A DNA stretch of 64,000 nucleotides, taken from the IMG/VR virus record IMGVR_UViG_3300046170_000320, positions 1 through 64,000 of that record. One strand, 5' to 3'. Below are positions 51,001 through 62,800 of this stretch, in pieces. This DNA is from a virus. Numbering within the stretch: the stretch's first letter is position 1; every line of letters starts with the position of its first letter. The translations under genes were made by a program, and so were the position numbers. The notes under the pieces are model-generated. The model was given only the letters and a program-made list of their open reading frames with translations. It made no database searches and had not been told where the DNA came from.

Positions 51001-54000
51001 GTTTTTGACTAGCTCTAGCGTAACCTAGAGGTCCAGGCATCATTTCTGTGTTTTGCTTCTTAGCTCCTTGATAAGTTGATTTATTATTGATCATGTTTTT
51101 GACAATAATACCTTCAGGACTTAAACTCGCATCTGAAGCAGTGGAAATTATTTTAGCTTGTTTTTCGCTAAGTTCTTGAGCTATAAATTCAGCTAAATTT
51201 GTACCTGTAAAAATTCTACCTGATGGTAATCTTCGTATTCCAATAGGTATTTGAAACTGAGCATCTTTGCCTAAAAAAGTTAAAGGATTTGCAAAACTTC
51301 TGACAGACGCACCATCTGCATCTTTTTCTACTCTCATTCTTTCTGAGATAACAGCTTGCTCTAGACTAGCAGCGTTAACTTTAGCGTCAAATATAGCTTT
51401 TTCTTTAGTTATTTCACCTTTTCTAAACTTATTTAATATATTTAAAAAATTCTTATTAGCGTTAAAAAGCTCTACTAAATGCTCATTATGCATTCTTTTA
51501 TTTTCAGTTTTACCTTTAGTAGTACCTTTTTCTGGTTTTATGCTAAAACTAGTAACAGGTATTAAACCCTTAAATATACCAGTTGCTCTATTTACTTGAG
51601 ATTCTAATATATCTATTATTGTTGCAAAATTTTCGCTAGTAGGATCAGCTGCAAACATGTTTATTAAAGAAACATAAGTGTCAGAAACCGCTCTTTGATT
51701 CGCAATTAAAACATCATCAATATTTGTTTCTTTATCTGGAGTTAAAAGATCTTCTACTTTAGCTCGTGTTTCGTCTAAAGTTATATCACCATTATTATAT
51801 GAATCAGCTATTTTTTCAACCTTACCTCTAAATCCTTTTTGACCCCAGTTTCTTGGAGCAAAAACATTTTCACTGCTCCCTAACTTAGTTCCAACACCTT
51901 TTAAAACATCGGCTCCAAAAGCAGCTGTTAATAACTTACTATAGCCATCGCTAGATTTTAAACCATATGCTTTGTATGTCAATGGCTTTCCTCCTATTGT
52001 TATTCTAGTATCGCCAAAACCTACAGTATCTATAATAGCTTGCTGCATAGACTTTGGTAAATCAGAAAAACTTTTACCTTTAGGTATCATGCCTTTGATT
52101 AAAGAAGTATAACCTTTTTTAAGTTTAGCTGCGTTAGCTACAGATGATATTTCATTTTTGCCTCCAACTCTAACATTAAATTTGCTTCTTAATTCTTTAT
52201 ATCTTTTTTCATTTGTAAAAAGATAATCAACAGCGTCCGTAAAATCAACACCTAGAGTTTTTGCTGTATCTTCAATAAAATTTATTTCAGCTTCAATAGC
52301 ATCTGCATCGAGATTTCCAGATAAAGTTTTTTCTAAAAACTTCTTAGCTCCTTTGTTTTCTACTTCATTTACAGCTTCTTTTATTATTTTATTACTAAAC
52401 CTAGCGCCTGTTCTTGTTCTAGCTACAGGATCTGGTACAGCTTGCTCAAATATCAAGTTTCTAAGAGATAAGTTAGCCAAGCCTTTTAATGCTTGAGCGT
52501 CACCTGATCTATACACAGCATCCTTACCTTTAGCTTTTTTAGCTTCAGGATTTAAAGCGTCAATTATATTTTTATAATCTTTTAAACCTTTTCTAGTGTC
52601 TCTTACGTATTTGTCTTTAGAGTTTTTAGTAAATAAGGCTTCTAATATTTTACCAGGTATAGAAGTTGATTTACCTTCTATGTTTGCAGCTTCTGCCAGC
52701 ATCGCAAAGTCAGCCTCTGCGTTTATATTTAAAAATTGTTGTAAAGCCGTAACAGCGCCTGACACAACATCGCCTTTCATTATATTTTGATTCTTCTTAG
52801 AAAACCTATTAGCTTTCAAGCCAGTAGCTTTTTCCATTAAAGCAGCAACCGCAGGTCCTATGTCTTTAATGTCTTTAAACTCTTTTATTTCACCCTTGTA
52901 AAAGTTAGCAATGTCATCTGCAATGGCCTCTTCAAACAACGCGTCTACCTCAGCCTTTGTGCTAACACCTAAATTACTTAATATTGTACTAGGATACTTC
53001 CTAGACGCCTTAGGAGTTGTTCTAGCTCTTGCTTTTTGCTTCGTAGTGGTTGTTTTTTTACTAGCAATTTGTCTAGCCTCCGAGCCGCTTGTACTTTCAG
53101 TTACAAATTTATTTGGATCAAGACCTGCTGCTGTATATATTTCAGCTGCTCTTACTCCTAACCTTCCTAGAAAAGTACTAACCTCACCTTTATCTTCGGC
53201 ATATTCTTCCGCTAGTGATTTTTTTCTACCTTTAAAAGTTATATCAACCATACCAGGCGTCATCATGTCTGTCACGGCTTGAAGTATGTCATTTGAATCA
53301 ACACCACTTTGCTGCGCTACATCAGGATTAAACTTTAATAAATCTAATATTAAACCAGAGTTTTCTTCAACAATCGTAGTTGCAGCACCAATGTCTCCCT
53401 CGACAATGTTCTGCATTAACTTCTTGTTTCTTGTAGCCTTTTCAGATAGTCTAGCTTCACCTTGTTCAGTAACTTCAGTTCCTTTTATAGTTCCTGTTTT
53501 TGCAGCTACATCTGCACCTTTACCACTCTTAATTGCTTTATTATATCCTTTAACAAAGTCTAAAGCACTTCTACCAGTTCTAAAGCTAATATTTAATTTA
53601 CCGCCACTAAATATACTTTTTAATGTTCTGCCAAAATCTACAAATTTGTCAATTAAAGTAGTGTTTTCTACTATTTGATCATTAGATAAACCTTCACTAG
53701 TTAAAGTAAAAACTTCTTCGTAGTACTGCTCTTCGCTTATATCGCCGTCTCTAAACTGTTTATTAGCTTGATTAAGTCTATTTGCTACTACAGCATCTAG
53801 TTCTATGCCATCACTATTTAATAAAGCTTCTAGCTTTTTACCAGCTTTTATTTTAGCGGCACTGTTATTTACAAATATTTTATCTAACAAAGCATGTAAA
53901 ACTTCGTGCTGAGCTGTAGTTGCTACATTATCTTGTAAAGCAGAAACTTCGTTTAATATAACTTGAGTAGTTCCATCACCCATTCTAGATATAAAACCAT

Positions 54001-56389
54001 AACTTTGGTCTTCGGCAGGCAATATATTTCCTTTTTCATCTCTATCTAAACCTACAACTTCACCTCCATTAGCTTCAATTGCTTCAACAGATGATATAAG
54101 ATCTTCTGTACCTTTAACAATTTCAAGTCCAACACCTTTAAGACCTTCAGCGAAAGCTTCAGCGCCTTTAATGTTTTTTAAAGTTCGATCTTGCGTAACT
54201 AAACTGTTTAATTCTGCGTCTATTTCTTTAAGTCTAGCAGACTCTGCTTTTGTTAAACTAGAGTTATCAACTTCCTTTATTTTATTTTTAAGATTTTTTT
54301 GTTCTATTAACAGGTCAGCAAACTCTGTTTTATTAGTAGTAACCTCTAGGGCATTTAAAACATTGGAAGCACCTTGTACATTTCTAGCTTTTTCTTTTAT
54401 AGAATTAGCTTGGGCTTCTGTTATGTCGCCAGCGCTTAGCTGTTGATCAACTCTAGCATTAATAGCCTGTAAAGACCCTTTTACTTTTAAAAGATCCATT
54501 TGAACAGGCGTTATGCCTTGTGTGCCGTCTCCTACGTCTAGACCGTCAAAAGCCTCGTTAATACTAACTAGATTATTTTTAGTTAAAATATTATCTATTT
54601 TTCTATTAGTAATACCGCTTTTGACATTGCCAACGGCTTGAGATATGTTAACAGGCGAAGTATATAAACCACCACCACCAACTCCAAGTAAGAAAGCATC
54701 TGGAACTCCTTCAAAAGGATCTTTACCTTTTATTAAGTTTTGAGTTATTTGAGTTGCAACTTCTTCAATACCTTCACCTAATGTACCAGCTATAGCACCA
54801 TATTTTTTTATAGCTGTTTCGTACATATCTATTAATCCTTTTTTAAATACTTGAATACCTTTTTCTTTACCTTCTTTAGCTATTATTGTTCTATAGCTTC
54901 TACCAATTGAACCTTTACCAACAAAACCAAAAACTGTTTCAGCTGCACCTAAACCTAAAGAAGATGTAACTATATCAAACTCCGACATAGCAGGATTTTT
55001 TTCACGCATTTCTCTTATTTCAGGACCAGCAAAACCAATTGTTCCAGCAGCTATAAACTGACCAGCTTTCATATAACCACCACCTAACATCATAGATATA
55101 GATACCGGAGCGCTTTCAGCCAAACCAGTACCCATTTGCTTAAAACCTTCAAGATAATTTCCTTTAGCAAAACTATTAGCAATACCTTGTGTTTTGTAGT
55201 TTACTTTATCATAAGTTTTATTTATAGCATCTAATTTTTCTCCTTCAGCAATGTAATAATTTAGTATTGGATTTGATAAATCACCTAATTCTTCTTTAGC
55301 AAATTTATCAGCACTTGCTTCAAATGATTTTGGTAAAATTCCTATTTTTACTAAAAGATTTTGAGGTAATGATGCTAAACCGTAAATAGAAGAAGGTACG
55401 TCTGCCATTATTTCACCAGCACTTACACTTCCTCTTCTAAGCCCACTTTCAAGTCTACCTAAATATCCCATTTCAGCAACTAGTTTTTCAGCTTCTTTTT
55501 GAGCTTCAGCGTCTTCACCTATTTCTTTTTTTAAGATTTCAACTAGTTTTTTTCTTTTTTCTAGTAAACTATCAAAATATTTTTTACCTTTTTTGCTTTT
55601 TATTACAGTTTGATTTTCTACTGTTGTTTTTTCATTTTTAAATTCACCAGTTTCTGGATCTGGATATTGAAATAAACTTTTTTCTTTTTTAGTTACTTTT
55701 TTAGTTTCAAAATTGTTTAAAGCAGAATCAATTTCACTTATTTTAATTAATAAATTATCAGCACCTGTAGTTTCTTCAACATTATCAAAAGTTGGAAGAC
55801 CGGAAACCATTTCTATTTCAGCCTGTTGACCTTGCACTTGATCCTCGTATTTTTTAAGATTTTTTAGTTGATCCTTGTCAAGATGATTTAATTTTTCAGC
55901 TATTTTAGCAGAAGCATAAGTATCTTCTTGAAGAATAAAATCTTTATCATCTTTAGATTTATAATAATAATCTAATTGACCTTCTGGATTTACTTCAAAT
56001 TTATATTGATAAGGATCATTCTCAGGATTGTAAACCTCGCTTTGTTTAGCTACTGTTTCATATTTTCTTCTAAAATCAAAAGTAGCATCCATGGCTTGCA
56101 TGCTCATGCCTACTTTAAACTCTCCAAATTTATAGTCTTGAAATGGTAATTCTCCATCTCCAGAATCTAAAGGTTCGGATACTTCTGTTTTTTCTGCTGT
56201 TACAGTCGTATCCTTCTCCGCAACAGCAGGTTCCTTTACCTCTTCTTTAGTTTCTTCAGTAGTAGTTTCTTCAACATCTTCTACAGTTTCTTCATCAGGT
56301 GTAAAGTTTTTAAGAATTTCTATAATTTGCTCAACTTTCAAAGGAGGAAACTGAGACTGAAGTTCTATAGTTTTTTCTTCTAATGTCAT
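48078..56389 (-). CDS. Giant polyvalent virion protein with zincin and HAD-phosphatase motifs, two frameshifts
   Basis: About 2,770 residues when two indels are corrected (near 50179, SAAK to AKTVGASKGKYN; and near 50074, GKGKK to GDAQMAFLKT). The first 2,070 residues are intact. Acidic N-terminal region (1-110), Gly/Ala-rich amphipathic part about 425-520, HEVLHALLDKIF at about 825 (HExxH zincin) with EEVFTLTSE after it, and a HAD-type phosphatase at about 1830: VFDFDDTLARS, FILTARPQ, YFADDASKNV. The C-terminal third is helical (GLPKTFRKETGIGGFTYQHA; VGAVMFLNTRSALLQTIS). Similar giant proteins are carried inside phage capsids and ejected with DNA. The enzymatic roles are inferred from motifs. 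Confidence 0.72.
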
Positions 56390-56394
56390 TTAAT

Positions 56395-57495
56395 TTAAGT
56401 TAATTTGTTATCTTGTAAAAACTTTTGAGCTTTAGCTTTTTTAGCTTCTTCTAAATCAAATACAGCGGCGTCTGCTTCTACTGCAGGAAGCTTGTTTGTA
56501 GTAAATTGCTTTAAGTAATTATTCATAAAATAATCTCCGTATTTGCTTTCAAATAATTCTTTATTTTTTTGAGACAAAGGTAATACTTCTTTGTAATCCC
56601 AAGATAAATCACCTGCATTTGCATTTTGTGCCATTTGATCATCTTCTTCAACACTTGATCCTTGACTAATAAAAACGTTCCAAGCAGCTACAACGCTTTG
56701 TTCTTGTTGCAGTAAGCCTGCGACTTCAGCATTTACAAACGGCTGTGCTTTTATTTTAATTTTATCTAAATCAAATTTAAGTACGTTTCTACCTTTACCA
56801 CCGCCTATGTCTATTATTTCATAGTCAAAAGATCCGTCTACATTTTTCATAACAAACTCTTCAGATAAAGAAGCTTCTGGTAATAAGTTACCTTCTTCAT
56901 CTGCAGATCCCTCTGCTAAAACACCGCTGTCAACTAATAGTTTTAGCATGTCTGCATTTACATCTGGAGTTTCAACTACAAGGCTAGTGTTTGATTCTAG
57001 TAAAGCACTAAGCGTATTGTTATTAATTACTAAAGGCTTTTCAAATAAAGGTCCTTCAAATACTATTTCCTGAGAACCATCTTGCATAAGATTTAAATAA
57101 ACATTATATCCTTCTGTCTTAGAAAAACCGGGCTTATTGGTCATAATGCAATTAGCGACCATAAATGAATAATCGTTGTTAACATCATAGTAATTATCCT
57201 CTGTTACAGAAAGCTCGTCTACGACCTGTTGTAAGAACTCTATGGACTTCTGAGGAGCTTCATCTAGTCTCTTTACTTGCTCATGTTCGTAATTACAGCT
57301 TTCATCTAAACATTTACCTGATTGTATAGCCATTTTTAGTTTAGCATACATCTTACCTGTATTAGCGTAAGCGTTGTCTAGTATTTTAAAAGAAGCGTCA
57401 ATGTTAGCTGCAACATAATCTTCGTTGTAAGCTAGTGCGTTACTTTTATTAGCTTGTTGTATAGACAGATTATATGTTATGTTTTTATTCTCCAT
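56395..57495 (-). CDS. Internal virion/structural protein, hypothetical
   Basis: 366 residues, intact. MENKNITYNLSIQQANKSNA, NAYANTGKMYAKLKMAIQSG and a central domain with EIIDIGGGKGRNVLKFDLDK. Acidic, soluble, no membrane segment. The C-terminal ends EEAKKAKAQKFLQDNKLT. Its stop is five bases before the giant protein start, so the two are probably cotranslated and may form one internal complex. Confidence 0.55.
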   Translation of the reverse strand: MENKNITYNLSIQQANKSNALAYNEDYVAANIDASFKILDNAYANTGKMYAKLKMAIQSGKCLDESCNYEHEQVKRLDEAPQKSIEFLQQVVDELSVTEDNYYDVNNDYSFMVANCIMTNKPGFSKTEGYNVYLNLMQDGSQEIVFEGPLFEKPLVINNNTLSALLESNTSLVVETPDVNADMLKLLVDSGVLAEGSADEEGNLLPEASLSEEFVMKNVDGSFDYEIIDIGGGKGRNVLKFDLDKIKIKAQPFVNAEVAGLLQQEQSVVAAWNVFISQGSSVEEDDQMAQNANAGDLSWDYKEVLPLSQKNKELFESKYGDYFMNNYLKQFTTNKLPAVEADAAVFDLEEAKKAKAQKFLQDNKLT

Positions 57496-57499
57496 TTTA

Positions 57500-58162
57500 T
57501 TATCGGTTATTAAAATCTATACCGCCAAATAAACTAGCCGCAGCTCCAATGCCACCGGTCAAAGCAGCTGTACTGTCTCTACTAGCAGAAGCGGCTTGAC
57601 CTCTTAATGCTGATATTTGATTAGAAACTCTATCTAACTGTTGTTGTTCTCTTTGCTCTGTCATACCAAACACAAACTGTCTACCAGCAACATCCGCTTG
57701 TTGTAGCCTTTGTTGTTCAGACATTTTCTGCTGCTGTAGTGTAGCTTCACCAGCTGCTCTTTGTCTTTCATTAGCTACTTCTTGACTTTCAATACTAGCT
57801 GCTACACCTTTTTTAGCCCGCAATGCGGCTTGAGCTAAAGCCGTGGCACCACCTGCTGAAGCACCCGTAGCTCTTATAGTATCTAAGGTGTTAGCTAAAG
57901 CGATATCAGACTCTTCTATTTGCATTTCAGCCGCTTGAGTAGCTACGCTTAAATTAGCAAAAGGATTACTAAGCATTGAACTTAAATCTTGAATTCCTAC
58001 ATAAGGATCTATAATAGCTTGTCTATTATTTTCTAGTTCGGTTAATTTTCTTTGTAACTTTCTAGCTTGCCTTGCAGCTCTTTTAGCAGCTCTTCTAGCC
58101 TTGCTAGAACCAATGATACCACCAGCTAAACTAGCTACGCCGCCTATTATAGCTCCTACCAT
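57500..58162 (-). CDS. Internal virion (DNA ejection-type) protein
   Basis: 220 residues. The N-terminus MVGAIIGGVASLAGGIIGSS is a Gly-rich hydrophobic segment, followed by a highly basic stretch (RRAAKRAARQARKLQRKL) and long Ala/Gln/Glu-rich helices (GEATLQQQKMSEQQRLQQAD). The C-terminal AALTGGIGAAASLFGGIDF is another Gly/Ala-rich membrane-active piece. This layout fits T7 gp14-like ejection proteins that form a channel through the host envelope. Confidence 0.65.
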   Translation of the reverse strand: MVGAIIGGVASLAGGIIGSSKARRAAKRAARQARKLQRKLTELENNRQAIIDPYVGIQDLSSMLSNPFANLSVATQAAEMQIEESDIALANTLDTIRATGASAGGATALAQAALRAKKGVAASIESQEVANERQRAAGEATLQQQKMSEQQRLQQADVAGRQFVFGMTEQREQQQLDRVSNQISALRGQAASASRDSTAALTGGIGAAASLFGGIDFNNR

Positions 58163-58180
58163 TTTTTTATATTTTTATTA

Positions 58181-59851
58181 TTAATATCCATTATTAAAAT
58201 TATATTCACTACCGACTTGAAATAACTGTTTTTCGCCTCCAAAATCAGTAGTAGAATCTGTTGACATTGTAACTACTGAATAAAAGCCTTTAATACCAGT
58301 TATGTCATTTCCAAAATGAATTTCACCCTCTACCGGTGTACTATTATTAACTAAATTAGCATAATATTTATTTTCTTTACGATTAAAACCTGCTCTAAAA
58401 ATATTACCAGTAAGAGGAGTAGGGAAAACATTGCCAAAAGAATCATAACTACCTTCTTCGTAACTTAAAACATTATTTGTAGAATCATTTGAAAAAGAAT
58501 AAACACTATTAATTTCATCTTCACCTGTTGAGTCTGAAATAAAAGAATCAACTTGCCAACCGTTATAGCCTTCGTACTCTATATTTTTGAAAGTTTTAGA
58601 TACGCTAGGATTTTCGTTTAAGATAAATTTTATACTTGAATTGTAATTTATTCCGTAAAATTTGTTTCTTGCTAAATCACTAAAATTAAGTTGCGTATTG
58701 TCGTTTAATATTTGAGCTTTATTAACTGTTATTGTATTACCGTTAATGCTTAATATAAATGTTCCAGGTTTTATTGTAGAACCGTAAACAATGTCACCTA
58801 GTCTTAAATCACCTTGAATATTATCAAGAGTAATTAATTGACTAGTCTGAACAGGACCATTTGTCAATGCTTGAGTAATTTTGTTTTCATTATAATTATG
58901 AAGCCAAAGTCTGCCATTTTCCGTTGTGTATGTTTGGTTTCTAATTGATAATATTTGATCTGGTTTGAAACTAAAAAAGCTAGTCCAACCTTTAACCCTT
59001 TCGTCCCAAGCTAAAGTAGTAGGTTTATTATTATTATCATTTAACGTTATATTTTTTCTAGTATTAACAAAATATTGACTTGTATACACATCCCAGCCAC
59101 CTAATATTCTTCCTGGAGCTGAAGATAATTTTATTCTGTTTAATTCATCTCTAAAATAATCTTTCATACCAGCAGAAGATATTTCATCTATACCACTTCG
59201 AGAAAGTTTTAATATAACATTTTTGTTTGAATCTGAAAAATATTTATTGTATCCATAAACAGCAAAGCTTTCTGGATTTTTAGATATTCCATATTCACCA
59301 GCATAAGGTTGAATAGCACCTATAACTAAGTTAGAAGAAGTAACAGTGCCACCGCCTTCTGCTGAATAAATAGCGTCTTTATCAATTAAAGCTCTACTTA
59401 CTTTTAGCTCTTGAAATATATTTAAATTAGTATCTTCAGCATAAAGTTTCTGTATAGATCCATTAACAGGGTCTAAACTTTTAGTTATTTCCTCTCCTAC
59501 GCTAAAAACATTAGTATTGTTTATACCTGTTCTAGAATTAAATATACCAGAGTATATAAGTGTATTAACTCTTGGTGAAGCATTTGGCTCGTCTTCTACT
59601 AAATAAGCCTTAGCACCGTAATCTGTAGATGTATTATTATAACCACCTCTAATTCTAGCTTCCTCAATAGACCAATTAGTTAAATCGTCATCATCAACAG
59701 ACAAAGGAAAATTTCTAGGATAACCACCAATTTCTTGAGGTATACCTCTTGAGCCATTCCACATAGCTGTTCCATCGCTTGAATTGAAGCCGCTATTACT
59801 CTTTTTTAGAATAAAGGTATTAAAATATTTTACTTCTATTATAGCCGCCAT
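58181..59851 (-). CDS. Beta-rich virion tail/stabilisation-type protein
   Basis: 556 residues, intact, starts MAAIIEVKYFNTFILKKSNS. It contains many short beta segments and Asn/Ser/Tyr-rich turns; FPLSVDDDDLTNWSIEEARI near the start, RILGGWDVYTSQYFVNTRKN, then WDERVKGWTSFFSFKPDQIL about halfway. The last resembles a conserved piece in tail-tube or stabilisation proteins of podophages and crAss-like phages. It lies directly downstream of the larger relative (59886-64000). Part of the tail or portal-tail junction, by inference. Confidence 0.6.
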   Translation of the reverse strand: MAAIIEVKYFNTFILKKSNSGFNSSDGTAMWNGSRGIPQEIGGYPRNFPLSVDDDDLTNWSIEEARIRGGYNNTSTDYGAKAYLVEDEPNASPRVNTLIYSGIFNSRTGINNTNVFSVGEEITKSLDPVNGSIQKLYAEDTNLNIFQELKVSRALIDKDAIYSAEGGGTVTSSNLVIGAIQPYAGEYGISKNPESFAVYGYNKYFSDSNKNVILKLSRSGIDEISSAGMKDYFRDELNRIKLSSAPGRILGGWDVYTSQYFVNTRKNITLNDNNNKPTTLAWDERVKGWTSFFSFKPDQILSIRNQTYTTENGRLWLHNYNENKITQALTNGPVQTSQLITLDNIQGDLRLGDIVYGSTIKPGTFILSINGNTITVNKAQILNDNTQLNFSDLARNKFYGINYNSSIKFILNENPSVSKTFKNIEYEGYNGWQVDSFISDSTGEDEINSVYSFSNDSTNNVLSYEEGSYDSFGNVFPTPLTGNIFRAGFNRKENKYYANLVNNSTPVEGEIHFGNDITGIKGFYSVVTMSTDSTTDFGGEKQLFQVGSEYNFNNGY

Positions 59852-59885
59852 ATTATATTATCACTTATTTTTTTTTGTTTTAACT

Positions 59886-62800
59886 CTACGTTCCTGGTGT
59901 GCAATTTTCTTGACAAGAGCTTATAGTTCCAGAGCCGACTTGACCAGATGACACCATTTGCTGCCCGAATGAAAAAGTAGTAAATGGGTTATAAGGCGTA
60001 ACGTCTTCTTGTTCTACAGGATAGCTTTCAAAATCACAGTTTCTATTAATTACTGCTGTTTTTTGAGGAAAAGCGTTTGTAACCTGTGCACACAGCTCTT
60101 GATATGTTGCTGGTTGGTTTGGGTTAATTGGGGAATAGTAAGGGAATTGCCCAGCAATCCTCATTCTAGGAAATACAGGAGTTGTAAAAACATCACCGGC
60201 TGCATTTGGCACTGTCACCAACCATCTACCACTTGAAAAACTAATAACATCTCCAACGCTTAAACCGTGAGATTCAAATGTTGTTATTATAGCATCTGTT
60301 CCGAAATCATTACTAAAAGGTGGTCCAGCATTTGTATAATCTACAGAACTTACTCTTACTGTAGGATTATCGTTAGAATCTAATATAATAGAGTTTGGTG
60401 CAGTAGAAAAACCGCCAGAAGTTTGGTAAATTTCATCTCCATTAGCGGGGTTAGAGGTATTTCCATCTGTTGGTTGAACGAATATAGGTCCTCTTGGAAC
60501 TCCAGCTATAACGTTAGGATCAAAAATACCTGATGTTACTCCATTTGGAAAGAAAGCATTGTCACCCAACAAGTTTTCTGTTCTAAAAATATTTCCATCT
60601 AAAACTTCGGCCACAGTACAAGTGCCATCTTTATAAACATCACCACCAACAGCCAGGTCTCTAGGCGTTATAAAATTCCAACCCCAAGCTTTTTCAACAT
60701 TAATTCTATTTATTCTTACTATTGCTCTGCAATAAGGTTGCTGAGTTTCTAGAGAATCAAAACTTCCGTTAGCATCTATCACTTTCAACCAAATAGCCCA
60801 ATCCTGAAAATCTTCAAAAGCCAAGCTAGTACCTCCAGCTGTAGTAACAAAAGAAAAAGACGGTGAGGCTGGGTCAGGTTTTTCTAATGTACAAAAACTA
60901 ACGCCTGAGTTTATTGAATCGCTAGTGGCTATAGTGGTATTTAAAGTAAAAGGTCCAGTTTGTCCAATATTTTCAATAGTATAGCCTGTCACAGGATCTG
61001 TATATACTTGATCAAAAACGTTTTGCTCACTAAAAGAGCCTCCAAATTCTTGTAATTGACTTGTACGCAGTTGCGCTATTATTTCAAATTGAAGTTCTTG
61101 ACCTGCTAAAAATCTTTGTCCAGAAACAGCACCATCTTCGTAAAATCTAGAACCATTTTCTGCTTCTATTATATTTATAGCTATAGTTTCTGTTTGTGAT
61201 ATGTCTATATTTGGCGGAGTATTACCATTTTCGCCATCATAACCAGGCGTGCTAGGACAACTTATAAAAGTAGGTATTTTATTTTTAAGCTCTATATTTT
61301 CTATAAAATATGTTACAGATTGTTGTACCGTATTTGTTACTTTAATATTTACAACAAAGTTTCTTATAGCGGGATCTTCTAAGAAAACAAATAATTCGTT
61401 TGTTTTAATTTGATAAAAACCTGGTGTAGTTGTTTCTTCTAAAACAAAAGCAGTACTTCTATCAGCTCCCGTTTGGTCTATAATACTAGCTTCTCCTGGT
61501 ACTTGTGATTCTAATGTTATTTCAAAATCATTAGGGTCAACATCTGTTCCAAAAATATCTTGAACAGTAAAACCATTACCATTTATTATGGAAGATCCTA
61601 TGGCTAAATCTTCAAAAAACAAAGCATCATTAAAATCTATTATTTCAATAGCGCCTAATGTATCACTCAATATAGATGTATTTAAATCAGATATTAAACC
61701 GCTAGAAGAAGTTTCCCAAAATATATCTAGCAAACTCTCTACTGGTTCTGTTTCATAAACAGCTAAATACTGTATTCCAACTGGATTAGTTTGCGGATTG
61801 TCAAAAAACGTAAGCGTAGTTCCTGTTTCAAATATACTTTGTCCCTGTGCTGATCCAACAGAAATAGGACTTCCAGGAGCTGGATTAGCCAGCTTTACAG
61901 TAGGAAGCGATGCAACTGCAACAACTGTACCTTCTGCTAAACCTCCGCCCCTAACAGACATGCCACTTACTATAGTCCCTTGTATGTCAGCCAATGTAAC
62001 TGTATCTTCTTGTACCACAGGTGGCGTCGTGCCAGTTTGAGCAGGAGTTTTAGTAGTATCAACAATACCGCTTCCAGTAACAAGATTAGTGCTGTTTATT
62101 TGACCTATTTTATTTTCAGTAGTTATTCTAGCTATTAAAGGGTTTGAAGTATAAGAGTAAAATTGTGGAAAAAAATCTGGTCTCTCGGAAACCAAAGGGC
62201 TAAAATCAAATAAATCATTTAGAGTAGATATAACAGAAACAGTATCTGGTTTTATTCCTGGGTAATAAGGTCTATTTTCAGAAAAATTCAAAACAGCAGG
62301 ATCAACATGGTTTTCTACTCTTCCAAAAATACCAACTGAACTTCTAAATTGTTTTTGCTGTGGACCAACTTCATTTAAGTCTCTTGGTATCTTATTTATA
62401 TTATCATTTATAAGAACAGTGTGTGATGTTCTACCTAACTCTAGTAAAGCGTCTTTAGGATAAGCAGCCATTACGCCAGGCAGATAAACATTGTAATATT
62501 CTTGTTCTGTTTGTTTAACAACTATCTTCCAAGAGTACCAACCTAAAGGATTATATTTTGAGCTATTTTCATCTCCATTATACAATCCAGGCCAACCAAT
62601 AGAAGTATTTTTATTGCTAGGTCCAATGGGACTGTTGAAAGAAACTTTCAAGGAATCACCTGGCCAAGTAGATTGAACTATAGAGCTTGAATTATAAGCA
62701 GAGTATATGGTAGACCCCTTAAATTCCACGCCTCTAGTGGTAACAGTGTTTAAACTATTTGAAAGTATAACGCTTGATTGTCTACCATATCTATCAGAAA

